A DNA stretch of 64,000 nt from CAWJKP01 sp963843465 (GCA_963843465.1 CAWJKP010000002.1:806001-870000), one strand, 5' to 3'; counted from the stretch's first letter, positions 51,586 through 60,963 are shown. Program-made: numbers and translations. The notes: a model not told the origin generated them from the sequence alone.

Positions 51586-52824
51586 TCACGGCGACGGGCG
51601 GAGCGTTCTCAATATGCCGACAATCCATAGGACACCGAGCGCGCTGGCCATTGCAGCTATCCCGAACGCGAGCGTCGCCCGCCTGGTCTCCAGAAGGAAA
51701 CCCACGTACAGACTGGATACCATGTCGCCAACGGCGTTGACAGACGCCAGGATGCCGAAGCCAAGGCTGCGCAAGTGCCGCGGCAAGAACTCCGCCGCCA
51801 CAGCCTTTTCCAAGGTCTCCTCGGCGGCGATATAGATGCCCGAAAGTAAGATAGCGACTACCAGCCAAGACATCGAACCACCGAACACCGCGAGCAGGAT
51901 GTTCGTTGCCACGCCAAGGCAATATCCGATCAGCAGCACGCCCAATTTCGAGCGACGGTCGCCGAGGTGGCCGATGGGAAATGCGGCACCGGCGCTCACG
52001 AGGTTGTGCAGTGTGTAAAGCAGAACAGCCACAGACACTGTGCCAGCAGCGTGGCCCGCATCCTCTCCTAGTCCGCGCGCTGCCAGCCAGATCAGGAACG
52101 TCCGCGAGAAGTCACCCAGGCCGAAGAGTCCAGCGCCCACCAGGAAGAACCAGAAGCCTTTGGGGAACGACCGCGTCGTCTCGTGATCCGCAGCTTCCGG
52201 TTTCTCCGGCGGAGCTTTGCGTTCCTTGACGAGAAAGAACATCGCGCCGGCGGCGACCAGGCCCGGGGCGAGTGTCACGAGGATGATCGAACGGAATTCG
52301 ATCCCTGCCCAAACCATCAACGTGGCGGCCAGTGGGCCTGCCACGGCCCCGAGCATGTCGCCGGCCCGTTCCAGGCCGTAGGCGCGACCGTAGTGCGTCG
52401 GTTCGACGGCATCCGCCAGAAGGTAGTCTCGGAGCGGTCCACGAAAGCCCCGCCCGACCCAGGCGACGCTTCGCAGCGACGCAAGCGACGCCAGGCTGCT
52501 GACAAGCCCCATCGCGCCGGTGGCTAGCGTAGTGACGAGATACCCAAGAGCAGCCAAGGGTCGTTTGCGGCGGACATGGTGGCCCACCACGCCGCCGCCC
52601 AGCTTGGAGAGGCTTACCAGGAAATCCGCAACACCCTCGATGATTCCCAGTGACGCCGGGCCAAGACCAACGGTTGCCAGATAGAGCGGTAGCACCGCCG
52701 TACACATCTCGTGGCTGAAGTCCGAGAAGAACGTGGCCAGAATAATGCCGACCACCGTGCGGCCGATCCACGACCGCCGTGGTGCAGGGGATTTTGCCGG
52801 TTCGCCGGGTAGTGGGGGTTCCAC
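51586..52824 (-). CDS. MFS transporter
   Basis: A 412-residue inner-membrane protein with about twelve spans of the major facilitator superfamily. Marks are the opening FFSDFSHEMCTAVLPLYLA, the loop 2-3-like region HHVRRKRPLAALGY and a central hydrophilic loop (KERKAPPEKPEAADHETT). It resembles the YfkF/drug-efflux-like MFS group with FSHEM. Substrate unknown. GTG 52824 starts five bases after the Nudix gene stop, so the two are co-transcribed. It lies between the two fluoride riboswitch units but on the other strand. Confidence 0.85.
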   Translation of the reverse strand: MEPPLPGEPAKSPAPRRSWIGRTVVGIILATFFSDFSHEMCTAVLPLYLATVGLGPASLGIIEGVADFLVSLSKLGGGVVGHHVRRKRPLAALGYLVTTLATGAMGLVSSLASLASLRSVAWVGRGFRGPLRDYLLADAVEPTHYGRAYGLERAGDMLGAVAGPLAATLMVWAGIEFRSIILVTLAPGLVAAGAMFFLVKERKAPPEKPEAADHETTRSFPKGFWFFLVGAGLFGLGDFSRTFLIWLAARGLGEDAGHAAGTVSVAVLLYTLHNLVSAGAAFPIGHLGDRRSKLGVLLIGYCLGVATNILLAVFGGSMSWLVVAILLSGIYIAAEETLEKAVAAEFLPRHLRSLGFGILASVNAVGDMVSSLYVGFLLETRRATLAFGIAAMASALGVLWIVGILRTLRPSP

Positions 52825-52829
52825 AGCGA

Positions 52830-53462
52830 CTAGCCTTTGGCATCCGCGAACAGCGCCCGCAGGCAAATCTGCGACCACATCTCGAAGTCGTCGAGATGGG
52901 GAAGGATTTCTTGAACGGGCCGGAAGCCGCCGTCAACAATTTCGCTCTCCCGCGCCAGTACGGCAGGCCGTTCCACATTGAAGAGATGGACGATTCCCAA
53001 GTGGACTCGCCCCACAGCGGTTTCGTCGTCGTTGATGAGCCCGATACACTGCTCGCGGTAGGGCGTTTCGATGGAGACTTCCTCGGCTAGCTCGCGGGAC
53101 ATGCCCTCGGAGTAGGCATTGCCGGTGCCGTTGGGCGCGGAGTCCTTCATGGAGATGTGGCCGCCGATGCCGACGCTCCGTTTGCCTCGCAGACGCGATT
53201 CGTCTTGCCTCATGCCACGGGTGTATTGAAAAATCGTTTCGCATCCCGCTCCCTTGTCGTGGCAGAAGAGGACGTAAGGGATGAGTTGCTTGTACGAGGG
53301 ATCGTTCTCCACCTCATGCCGAGGGCGGTAACTTGTGTGCGCTGGATCGAGGAGTACGCTGACGTAGCGGTTCACCTCGCCTGTGAAACCCTGAAAATGG
53401 CCCAAGCGGTGCAACAGTTCAGTTGGGACCACGAGCACCCGCTCGCTGCTGATCTCGGACAC
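52830..53462 (-). CDS. Nudix-type hydrolase
   Basis: A 210-residue cytosolic protein with a Nudix box: GIGGHISMKDSAP... then YSEGMSRELAEEV (about residues 98-131), with a longer than usual interval before REL.EEV. The N-terminal part (RVLVVPTELLHRLGHFQGF) is shared with planctomycete and other bacterial phosphohydrolase-like relatives. Nucleotide diphosphate substrates are typical, but the actual one is unknown. GTG 53462 has AGGAG six bases upstream. It is the first gene of a two-gene operon with the MFS gene. Confidence 0.85.
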   Translation of the reverse strand: MSEISSERVLVVPTELLHRLGHFQGFTGEVNRYVSVLLDPAHTSYRPRHEVENDPSYKQLIPYVLFCHDKGAGCETIFQYTRGMRQDESRLRGKRSVGIGGHISMKDSAPNGTGNAYSEGMSRELAEEVSIETPYREQCIGLINDDETAVGRVHLGIVHLFNVERPAVLARESEIVDGGFRPVQEILPHLDDFEMWSQICLRALFADAKG

Positions 53463-53614
53463 GGGAATCTCCTATCTTGGAAGACATGGCGGTCGTTGCT
53501 CTCGGATAGTATAGGGAGCGAGAAGATGCCTGGCCAGCGTCGGTCGTTCTGCGGGTGCGGTCGCGGTGGAACACCGTCCCGGCGCGGAGTTGGGGTGGAG
53601 GGGGCAGGATGGTG

Positions 53615-53643
53615 TTGACTTCGCCTGCCGGTATCCCCATAAT
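53615..53643 (+). promoter_or_regulatory. Sigma-70-like promoter of the GTPase operon leader
   Basis: TTGACT (53615-53620), a 17-base spacer and CATAAT (53638-53643). Predicted transcription start is near 53650, about five bases before the riboswitch aptamer. Confidence 0.78.
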
Positions 53644-53654
53644 GTGATAAAGCT

Positions 53655-53726
53655 ACGGCGATGGGGTTCGCCGTGAACTGCCGCCGGAGGCCCGTCATGG
53701 TGCCCGCGGCTAATAACCCCTACCAG
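53655..53726 (+). ncRNA. Fluoride riboswitch (crcB motif) of the dynamin-like GTPase operon
   Basis: Stem CGGCG/CGCCG (53656-53660 with 53669-53673) encloses ATGGGGTT. GGGGTT (53663-53668) pairs perfectly with AACCCC (53715-53720) as the pseudoknot. The conserved GAACTGCC, the GCCG/CGGC stem (53680-53683 with 53707-53710) and the closing GGCTAATAACCCCTACC fit the crcB consensus. The 23-base loop between the GCCG/CGGC strands is longer than minimal. Downstream genes are two GTPases, an association I do not know from the literature. Confidence 0.9.
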
Positions 53727-53764
53727 AAGGGTTTTCCCTTGGGTGGGGGCGAAGAAGCAAGCCG

Positions 53765-53796
53765 AAGCCCTTGGGAACGTTCCCGAGGGCTTTTTT
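53765..53796 (+). terminator. Expression-platform terminator of the GTPase riboswitch
   Basis: AAGCCCTTGGGAA pairs with TTCCCGAGGGCTT across a CG loop and is followed by a T run. It lies 39 bases after the aptamer and 18 before the GTPase start. Before it, GGTGGGGG (53742-53749) can pair with the aptamer strand CCCCTACC (53717-53724) around an AAGGG/CCCTT stem. Confidence 0.88.
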
Positions 53797-53813
53797 CGTT
53801 TGAGGTCCGCCCG

Positions 53814-55880
53814 GTGCTGAGCCCACTGCACAAGAATGCCCTGCTTTCCACCTTCGTGTATATCGAAGGCCGCCTGAACGAGTTGGAGCCATTGCTGGTG
53901 CAAAGTAAGCGGCCGTCTCCGCTGGACCAGTACGCCCATGACCTGTCGCCTACTGAGGCCAAGGTGGTGGAGGATTACTTCGCCCGCATCCGCAGCACAA
54001 TGGTGACTTGTCTGGAAAAGCACGGGATTCCCGTCGAGGTGCGCCGGGTCGGCCTTCGCTGGGCCTTACAGACGAGCCTGGTTTCGCTGAGCATTGCCGT
54101 CGAGGAAGTGGGGCCGAGCCGGCTGCGCGGCTATGGGGGACTGGATGATGCCGGCCGCCAAGAGGTGGTCAGCATTCAGCAGGAGTTGGATCGGCTGTTG
54201 GATCGGGTGAAGGCGTACCTTAGCGACCGGCTCGGCCATGATCTGCCCGAACGGCTCGCTCGCCTGGACGCTGCGCCGGGCAGCGTTGCCATGCTCAAGC
54301 TGCTGGACCGGATCGTGATGCGGTGGCAACTCGTCGAGTTCCGACCCATGATGGACACGATCGTCCAGCGTCTTGAATCCCCACAGTTTGAGATCGCGGT
54401 CTTCGGGCGGGTCAGTTCGGGAAAGTCTTCTCTGCTCAATCACATTGCCGAGATCGCCGTGCTCCCGGTTGGAGTCACGCCCGTCACGGCGGTTCCAACG
54501 CGGCTGGTGCGTGGCCACCGGAAGGGCAACCGGCCTCACGCCATTGTTTACTTTGCCGAAACCGGCCCCCGTCGTATTGATCCCGAGGAACTGGCCGAGT
54601 ATGCGTCGGAGGAAAAGAACCACGGCAACTACAAGCACGTGACGGGGATCACCGTGGAGATTCCTTCCCGGCGGCTTCGGGAGGGAGTGGTCCTGGTGGA
54701 CACGCCGGGCATCGGCTCGCTCGCCACCAGCGGCAGCGCGGAGACCTTTGCCTACCTTCCCCGTTGCGATTTGAGCGTGGTGCTGATTGACGCCGGCTCG
54801 AACCTGAACCAGGATGACGTATCCCTGCTGCGTGACGTTTATGAAGCTGGGATTCCGGCCCAAGTGCTCTTGAGCAAGGCCGACTTGCTCAACGCCGAAG
54901 ATCGGCAGCAGGTCTTACAGTACCTCCGAGACCAACTTCGGCAGGAACTCGGCTTAGACGTAGTAGTCCATCCAGTCAGCACGTGGGGAAACGACGCGGC
55001 ACTCTTGGATCGCTGGTTCGAGCAAGAGATCGAGCCGCTGTGGGAGCAGCATCGCTCCCTTACGGAGAAGTCGCTGCACCGAAAGATCGCCCGTCTGCGG
55101 CAGTCCGTGATCGCCGTGCTGCAAACGTTGCTTGCCAAGCGTCGTGGCACGGCCCCGGTAGGCGGCGACGGCCAGCAACTCAAGACGACGGAACGTCTCT
55201 TGGACCAGGCGGACGCCGCGATTCAGCAGGCCGAGACACGCCGCCGCGATTGGTCCTGGGACAGGGCAGCCCTGCTGGAGATCATTCTTGAGGATGCGGC
55301 CAAAGCCATCATGGCAGCAGACCACAAAGGGGATGATGGTGCCAGCGGCACCGTTCGAGAGGTCGTTGAGCGGGCATTCGTCCAAATGGGCCAGAACGCC
55401 CGGGAAGTCGTCGCTGGTCTTCAGCAGACCTTTGTTGGCACGCTCGAATCGTTAGAAAGGACCGCACCGTTGGCAACTGTCGATACGGCCGCCGTCCGCA
55501 ATGTGGCCTGTGGCGGCTTGCCTACCGTTGATCTTGCACCGCTTTTGGCGAACTGCCCCTGCACGGTGTCCCGCTGGGCACTGATGGTGCCTGGGATGCG
55601 CCAACGGGCGGTGCGCCGCACGGTCAAGGAGCAATTGGCCGCTCCGCTTGAGCACTACGTCAGACTCTACAACGCGCAGCTTCAGTCATGGCTCAAAGAT
55701 TCCATCGCCCGAGTGGTTGAGCCGTATCTGTCGCAGGCCGAGGTATTTCGAGAGCAACTGCGGCGGATGACCGCCTCGGAAACAGGATCGGTTGCCGAAG
55801 GGGACACGGCCGAGTTGATCTGCGATTTGCAAGAATTGGAGCAGGCGGGCATGGAAGAAAAGGAAGCAGCCGCACCATGA
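53814..55880 (+). CDS. Dynamin-like GTPase, first of pair
   Basis: A 688-residue protein. A helical N-terminal region (about 1-190) precedes a dynamin-type GTPase domain: G1 GRVSSGKSS (about 198-206), G2 threonines in VGVTPVTAVPT, G3 DTPGIGS (about 295) and G4 LSKADLL (about 352, SKAD in place of TKAD). A long helical C-terminal region (about 400-688) fits a stalk or membrane-remodelling module. GTG 53814 is chosen because GAGG lies about eight bases upstream and any earlier start would lie inside the riboswitch and terminator. It is followed by a second GTPase after 32 bases. Confidence 0.88.
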   Translation: MLSPLHKNALLSTFVYIEGRLNELEPLLVQSKRPSPLDQYAHDLSPTEAKVVEDYFARIRSTMVTCLEKHGIPVEVRRVGLRWALQTSLVSLSIAVEEVGPSRLRGYGGLDDAGRQEVVSIQQELDRLLDRVKAYLSDRLGHDLPERLARLDAAPGSVAMLKLLDRIVMRWQLVEFRPMMDTIVQRLESPQFEIAVFGRVSSGKSSLLNHIAEIAVLPVGVTPVTAVPTRLVRGHRKGNRPHAIVYFAETGPRRIDPEELAEYASEEKNHGNYKHVTGITVEIPSRRLREGVVLVDTPGIGSLATSGSAETFAYLPRCDLSVVLIDAGSNLNQDDVSLLRDVYEAGIPAQVLLSKADLLNAEDRQQVLQYLRDQLRQELGLDVVVHPVSTWGNDAALLDRWFEQEIEPLWEQHRSLTEKSLHRKIARLRQSVIAVLQTLLAKRRGTAPVGGDGQQLKTTERLLDQADAAIQQAETRRRDWSWDRAALLEIILEDAAKAIMAADHKGDDGASGTVREVVERAFVQMGQNAREVVAGLQQTFVGTLESLERTAPLATVDTAAVRNVACGGLPTVDLAPLLANCPCTVSRWALMVPGMRQRAVRRTVKEQLAAPLEHYVRLYNAQLQSWLKDSIARVVEPYLSQAEVFREQLRRMTASETGSVAEGDTAELICDLQELEQAGMEEKEAAAP

Positions 55881-55912
55881 GAGCCGCGCTGAAATTCGTG
55901 ATGGGATAGCTC

Positions 55913-58543
55913 ATGGACTCCTCCGAAGCATTCGCCGAACGAGCCGGCTCGAAGCCCCCGGAGCTTGCCCCTTCGGGTTCTACAGATCAGACGGACTGGA
56001 GCGACCTTCGGACATACACTCGGGCCAAGCAGGCGGTTGCTGCTGTCGTGCGTCGCTTGGACGCCCATTTCCGCCGCTTTGATGATGAACCGCGAGCCAC
56101 CGCCTGCCGCGAACTGATGGTGAAACTGGCGGAAGACCGTTTCACCCTCGCCGTATTGGGACAGTTCAATCGCGGCAAGAGTTCCTTGATGAACGCCATC
56201 ATGGGACGACAAATCCTGCCCACGGGGGTGCTCCCGCTCACCTCGGCCATCACGGTCTTGCGGTTTGGTTCCTGCGAGCGGCTTGTGGTGGAGCGGAAAG
56301 GGTGGTCCTTCGCGGAGACCGCCCCATTTGCCGCGCTTGCCGGCTACGTGACCCAACAGGGAAACCCAGGCAATGAGAAGCGGGTCGAGCGGGTGTATGT
56401 CGAGTTGCCGCTGCCCTTCTTGCGCCGGGGCCTGGAGTTCGTGGACACGCCGGGGGTGGGCTCCGCGGTCGATGCCAATACGGCAACCACGATGGCTTTT
56501 CTCCCTCAATGCGACGCGGCCTTGTTCGTCACCAGCGTCGATACGCCGCTGACGGCCGTGGAAACCGATCTGCTCTCCAGGCTGCGTGAGTACGTTCGCA
56601 AGATCGTCTTCGTCATCAACAAGACCGACTTGCTCGACGACCAGGAATGCCGAGAAGTGGTGGCCTTCATCGTGGGGGCGCTCCAGCAGCAGATGGGCAC
56701 TTCTTCTTTGCGGGTCTACGCGACTTCATCAAGGCGGGGCCTGGCGGCGAAACAGGCCCATGACGATGAGGCGTACAGGCAAAGCGGCCTGGGCACGCTT
56801 GAGCAGGCGATCACCTCGTTCCTTGCGGTCGAGAAGTCGTCCACGTTCCTGGTGGCCATTCTCGACAAGGCCGCCGCCATTGCATCGTTGGAGGCTAGGG
56901 AACTCGATGTCGCCGGACAGGCGAGAGACATCTCTCCCGAGGTCTTGCGTGAGGGACTCTCGAAGCTTCAGGATAGATTCCACCAACTGAAAGAGGATCG
57001 CGCTGGGCGGCTGTTGCAACTCCGCCAGCAAGCCCAGCAGTGCGCGACGGAAACGATGGATGCAGAGTCCTCTTCCTTCCTCGCGCAACAAATGCCCGTG
57101 ATTCTGGAGCAACTGAATCGAGAGGTGAGCAGTTTACGCGGCTGGTGGGCGTCGGGCAGGGCCGAACTGGCGGCCGGCAACGTGTCCCGCTCTTTCTGGC
57201 AAAAGCTGACAAAGTGGCTCGACAGTCAGAGACCTAGCTTGACGGAGGAGATCAACCAGGCGACGGGGCCCGCGAAGGCTTCCCTGGAAAATGAACTGGC
57301 TGCGCTCCCCTCGGCAGCCGTCGCGGTTGTGGGAGGCGTTGTCGGCGAGCGGGTTCAGAAGCCGGGTGGCACGGAACCGCTGCCGCCGCTCGACCTGCCG
57401 CCGCTTTCCCCAAGAGAACCGCAGTGGACTCGCAACATACCAGGAGCACTCAAGTACGTGCCCATGCCGCTGGGCAGGCATCATTTGCAGAAACACCTGC
57501 GCCATCAACTTGAGGAGGCCATTGTCGCGTGCCGCAATGAGGCATCAAAGGCCGTTGAGCGCGGCGTCAACCAGGCGGTGGACGAGTTGGCATCCGCGGT
57601 CCATGTTCTTGCCAGCCGGGTCGAATCTCGGTTGACGAAGGCGCTGAGCGAGAAACTCCGCGAGGCTCCGCCCGGCGCGAGTGGTGCAGCAAACGCGGGC
57701 ATGGCCAATGGACGGCAGGAGATCGCCGAGATCGAGCAGTCGCTCAGTTCGCTGCGAAACGCCATCCTGCGCCAGGATTCGGCCGGACTAAAGGCCCTGG
57801 ATCAGAGGCCCGTCGTGGTCCCTGTGGCGTTGCCCCAGACCGAGGCCGAGCCCCGTCCGGCGAACCAACATCCTGATGCACAAAGCGAGCTTCAAGAGTG
57901 GGGTTGCCCCGTGTGCAATCACCTGATGGGGGCTGTGTTCGAGTTCTTTCGGAAATGGCAATACACGTTGTCTGCGGACGAGCCGACGCAACGGCTTTTT
58001 GCGGAGCAATTGGGTTTCTGTCCGCTTCACACGTGGCAGCTTGCGGCTCTTGCATCGCCGCGAGGAATCAGCCTTGGCTACCCAAAGCTGCTGGAACGAG
58101 TGTCCGCCGCCCTGTCGGGGCTGCGGGGCAGACCTTCAGAAACGGCCGGCGCGGTGGCGGCGCTGATTCGCAGTCCCCAAAGCTGCCAGGTCTGCCGTCT
58201 GCTAGAGTCCGAGGAGCGGGCGTATATCACGCGGGTCTCCACGTTTCTTGCTGAGCCTGCTGGCCGGGATACTTACGCCCGTGGCCACGGCGTCTGCCTC
58301 CGACACCTGGCTGCTCTGCTGGCCGGATCGCCGCCGGCCGATCTCTCCAGGTTCCTGCTCGGCGAGGCGGTGCAGCACTTCGATCAACTTGCCGAGGACA
58401 TGCGAAACTTTGCGATCAAGCGCGACGCCCTGCGAGCGGGCCTCCTGACTGACGACGAGGAGAAGGCGCATCTCCGTGCCCTGGTCCACCTGGCCGGCCA
58501 CAAAGGGCTTTGCGGGCGTTGGTCGGCGGAAGGCTTGATATGA
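55913..58543 (+). CDS. Dynamin-like GTPase with C-terminal Cys/His module, second of pair
   Basis: An 876-residue protein. GTPase motifs: G1 GQFNRGKSS (about 82-90), G3 DTPGVGS (about 177) and G4 INKTDLLD (about 236). A helical stalk-like region (about 310-640) follows, with a Gly/Val stretch near 460-475 (SAAVAVVGGVVGERV) that might touch membrane. From about 660 there is a separate module with WGCPVCNH, GFCPLHTW, CQVCRL and GVCLRHL, a repeated CxxC plus CxxH pattern suggestive of zinc or redox chemistry and like DUF6062-type proteins. Paired bacterial dynamins often act as heteromers. Co-transcribed with the first GTPase under the fluoride riboswitch. Confidence 0.85.
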   Translation: MDSSEAFAERAGSKPPELAPSGSTDQTDWSDLRTYTRAKQAVAAVVRRLDAHFRRFDDEPRATACRELMVKLAEDRFTLAVLGQFNRGKSSLMNAIMGRQILPTGVLPLTSAITVLRFGSCERLVVERKGWSFAETAPFAALAGYVTQQGNPGNEKRVERVYVELPLPFLRRGLEFVDTPGVGSAVDANTATTMAFLPQCDAALFVTSVDTPLTAVETDLLSRLREYVRKIVFVINKTDLLDDQECREVVAFIVGALQQQMGTSSLRVYATSSRRGLAAKQAHDDEAYRQSGLGTLEQAITSFLAVEKSSTFLVAILDKAAAIASLEARELDVAGQARDISPEVLREGLSKLQDRFHQLKEDRAGRLLQLRQQAQQCATETMDAESSSFLAQQMPVILEQLNREVSSLRGWWASGRAELAAGNVSRSFWQKLTKWLDSQRPSLTEEINQATGPAKASLENELAALPSAAVAVVGGVVGERVQKPGGTEPLPPLDLPPLSPREPQWTRNIPGALKYVPMPLGRHHLQKHLRHQLEEAIVACRNEASKAVERGVNQAVDELASAVHVLASRVESRLTKALSEKLREAPPGASGAANAGMANGRQEIAEIEQSLSSLRNAILRQDSAGLKALDQRPVVVPVALPQTEAEPRPANQHPDAQSELQEWGCPVCNHLMGAVFEFFRKWQYTLSADEPTQRLFAEQLGFCPLHTWQLAALASPRGISLGYPKLLERVSAALSGLRGRPSETAGAVAALIRSPQSCQVCRLLESEERAYITRVSTFLAEPAGRDTYARGHGVCLRHLAALLAGSPPADLSRFLLGEAVQHFDQLAEDMRNFAIKRDALRAGLLTDDEEKAHLRALVHLAGHKGLCGRWSAEGLI

Positions 58544-58573
58544 CACGAATGGAGCATATCCCACTGGATGGTG

Positions 58574-58609
58574 CCCCGCAGCATACCCCCGTTGGGCCGT
58601 GCTGCGGGG
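58574..58609 (+). terminator. GC hairpin after the GTPase pair
   Basis: CCCCGCAGCA (58574-58583) is a perfect inverse of TGCTGCGGGG (58600-58609). No T run follows, so it may be a Rho-assisted terminator or attenuator. It suggests the GTPase operon ends here rather than including the sulfotransferase. Confidence 0.5.
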
Positions 58610-58687
58610 ATGGAATGAGTTTACTTGCCAGCCGGCTGCTGGCCAAGTCCGGCAGCCAGGACACGAGGTTCCCAACGCGGTAGGATT

Positions 58688-60570
58688 ATGGCAACGATTT
58701 CCGAGGCGCTGGCAATTGCGATCCAGCATCATAACGCCGGCCGACTGCAAGCTGCCGAACAGACTTACCGGCAGATTCTCGCCGTCGAGCCGGATCATGC
58801 CGAGGCACTGCACCTCCTCGGGGTCATCGCTTACCAACTCGGCAAGCACCAAGTTGCCATCGAGTGCATCGGACGGGCAATCGGGTTGAAGGGGACTAAT
58901 GCTGCCTTTCATAGCAACCTGGGCGCTGCTTTCAAGGAACAAGGAAAGCTGGAGGAGGCAATCGCCTGCTACCGCCGGGCGTTGGAACTGAAGCCAGATT
59001 ATGCCGAGGCGCATAACAACCTGGCGCTGCTCTCAGGGACCAGGGGAAGTTGGACGAGGCGATCGCCTGCTGCCGCCGGGCACTGGAACTGAGACCCAAC
59101 TATCTGGAGGCACACAACAACCTGGGTGCTGCTCTCCAGGGCCAGGGAAAGCTGGACGAAGCAGTCGCCTGCTACCGCCGGGCGCTGGAACTGAAGCCGG
59201 GCTGTGCCGAGGCGCACAACAACCTGGGCCGTGCCCTCCAGGACCAGGGGAAGCTAAACCAGGCGGTCGCTTGCTTCCGCCGAGCACTGGAGTTGAAGCC
59301 GGATTTTGCCGAGGCACACAACAACCTGGGCACTGTTTTCAAGGACCAGGGAAAGTTGGACGAGGCGATCGCCTGTTGCCACCGCGCACTGGACTTGAAG
59401 CCGGACAATGCTAAGGCACACAACAACCTCGGCAGCGCCCTGGAAGAGATAGGAGAGTTTCAGGCCGCGGAAGACTCCTTCCGCGCCGCGCTGCGGTACA
59501 ATCCCCGCTATGCCTTGGCGCACCACCAATTGGCAGAACTACTGGGTGGTAAGCTTCCCGAGCATGACCTGGAGGCCCAGCGCCGGCTGCTGGAGGAAGC
59601 GGTGCTGACGGACGAAGAACGGTTGTTGTTGCACTTCGGCCTGGCCCGGGTACTCGACGCGCGGGGTGAGTATGCCGAGGCCGCCCAGCACCTCGATCTC
59701 GGCAACGCGCTGCAACTTGCCGAGTGGCGCAAGGGCGGCCGGGAGTACGACCCGCAAGAATACGAATCTCTCGTCAGCAGGATGATCGGCGTCTCCACGC
59801 CGGACTTCTTCCAACGGGTCCGCGGCTTCGGCTTGGAGAGCCAATTGCCTGTGTTCGTCGTGGGGCTGCCGCGATCCGGTACAACGCTCATCGAGCAGAT
59901 TCTAGCTAGCCACAGCCAAGTGTTCGGCGCGGGAGAGATCAGTCTGGTCCGTGACACCGCCTTGGCGATCGCCGGACCCGGCAAGGACTTCTTCGAGGGT
60001 TTTTCCCGGCTGGATCGTCAGACGGCGGCCCGGCTGGCTTCGCAGCACTTGGGGAGACTTCGCGCGTTCAGTTGCACAGCTCTTCGCATTGTTGATAAAA
60101 TGCCGGAGAACTACTTGTATCTAGGTTTGTTGGCCAGCCTCTTTTCCAGGGCAAGGTTCATTCATTGCCGCCGCAATTTGTGCGACGTGGCGGTCTCCTG
60201 TTGGATGACTCGTTTCCGGGAGGTTCGCTGGGCCAGCGACCAGAAGCACATTGCTACACGGCTCCAGCAACACCAACGGTTGATGCAGCACTGGCGGAAG
60301 GTTTTGCCGGTGCCCCTGTTGGAGGTGGACTACGAGGAGACGGTAGCCGATTTGGAAGGTGTGACCCGGAAGCTTGTGGACTGGTGTGGATTGGCGTGGG
60401 AACCGGCCTGCCTGGAGTTCCACAAGGCGAAGCGGCCGGTCAGGACGGCCAGCGTCGTTCAGGTACGCCAGCCGGTCTTCAGGACATCGGTGGGAAGATG
60501 GAAACACTACGAACACACCCTGGCCCCGCTGTTCGTCCGGCTGGAAAGCGTGGCGGAACGAACCTCATAA
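58688..60570 (+). CDS. TPR-sulfotransferase, frameshifted in the TPR array
   Basis: About 627 residues if read through. Some nine near-identical 34-residue TPR units (motif YRRALELKPDYAEAHNNLG) are followed by a sulfotransferase domain. Its PAPS-binding loop is GLPRSGTTLIEQIL and the second site is ARFIHCRRNLCDVAVSCW. Such TPR-sulfotransferase fusions are common in planctomycetes and may sulfate glycans or proteins. The frame breaks near 59015-59045 with a net loss of one base, in a unit that otherwise repeats its neighbours. ATG 58688 opens the first TPR. Confidence 0.85.
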
Positions 60571-60657
60571 CACTTGCTAAGCGATCAATGCACCACTGTC
60601 TACCAAGACGTGAAAGAAGCTTTCTCTTCGGAAACGCTGACGTTCAATTTGAGACTA

Positions 60658-60963
60658 TTACTTATCGCGGTAGGCCCTCCGCCATTTGCGAGTGGGCAAG
60701 CGACATTTCGCCGACCGAGGCGATGGTTGCCTCGTTCCATTCGTCGCGTGGCGTTGGGTTTTCCATTTCTTGAACAAATCGAGGATTCTTTGGGCTCCCA
60801 GGATGCCAAGCGGGATTCCCAAGGCAAGCACCGGATTCGGAGATTCCGGCTCCAGGATGTTGCCGATCCACACTTCCGGCTGAGAACCTTGCGACTTGAA
60901 GTAGATTCCCAAGTTGCCGTCGCTCTCGCCTTCAAGCTTGTAACGGGCCATTGGCGTCTCCAT
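60658..60963 (-). CDS. Small hypothetical protein downstream of the MutS-like pair
   Basis: About 101 residues from the METPMARYKLEG start; a longer reading from 60993 would overlap the MutS-like gene by 14 bases. It contains GNLGIYFKSQGSQPEVWIGN and a hydrophobic segment PVLALGIPLGILGAQRILDLF that may be a membrane helix. It follows the MutS-like genes closely on the same strand, so it is probably their third operon member. Family not recognised. Confidence 0.5.
   Translation of the reverse strand: METPMARYKLEGESDGNLGIYFKSQGSQPEVWIGNILEPESPNPVLALGIPLGILGAQRILDLFKKWKTQRHATNGTRQPSPRSAKCRLPTRKWRRAYRDK

Noticed and set aside
53463..53650. A third fluoride riboswitch on the minus strand for the Nudix-MFS operon
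   Set aside because: Read in reverse complement, the leader lacks the ATG-loop stem and the closing CTACC pattern.
53661..53813. Starting the first GTPase at ATG 53661
   Set aside because: This ATG lies in the riboswitch loop, and the frame would run through the terminator; GTG 53814 with GAGG upstream is the sensible start.
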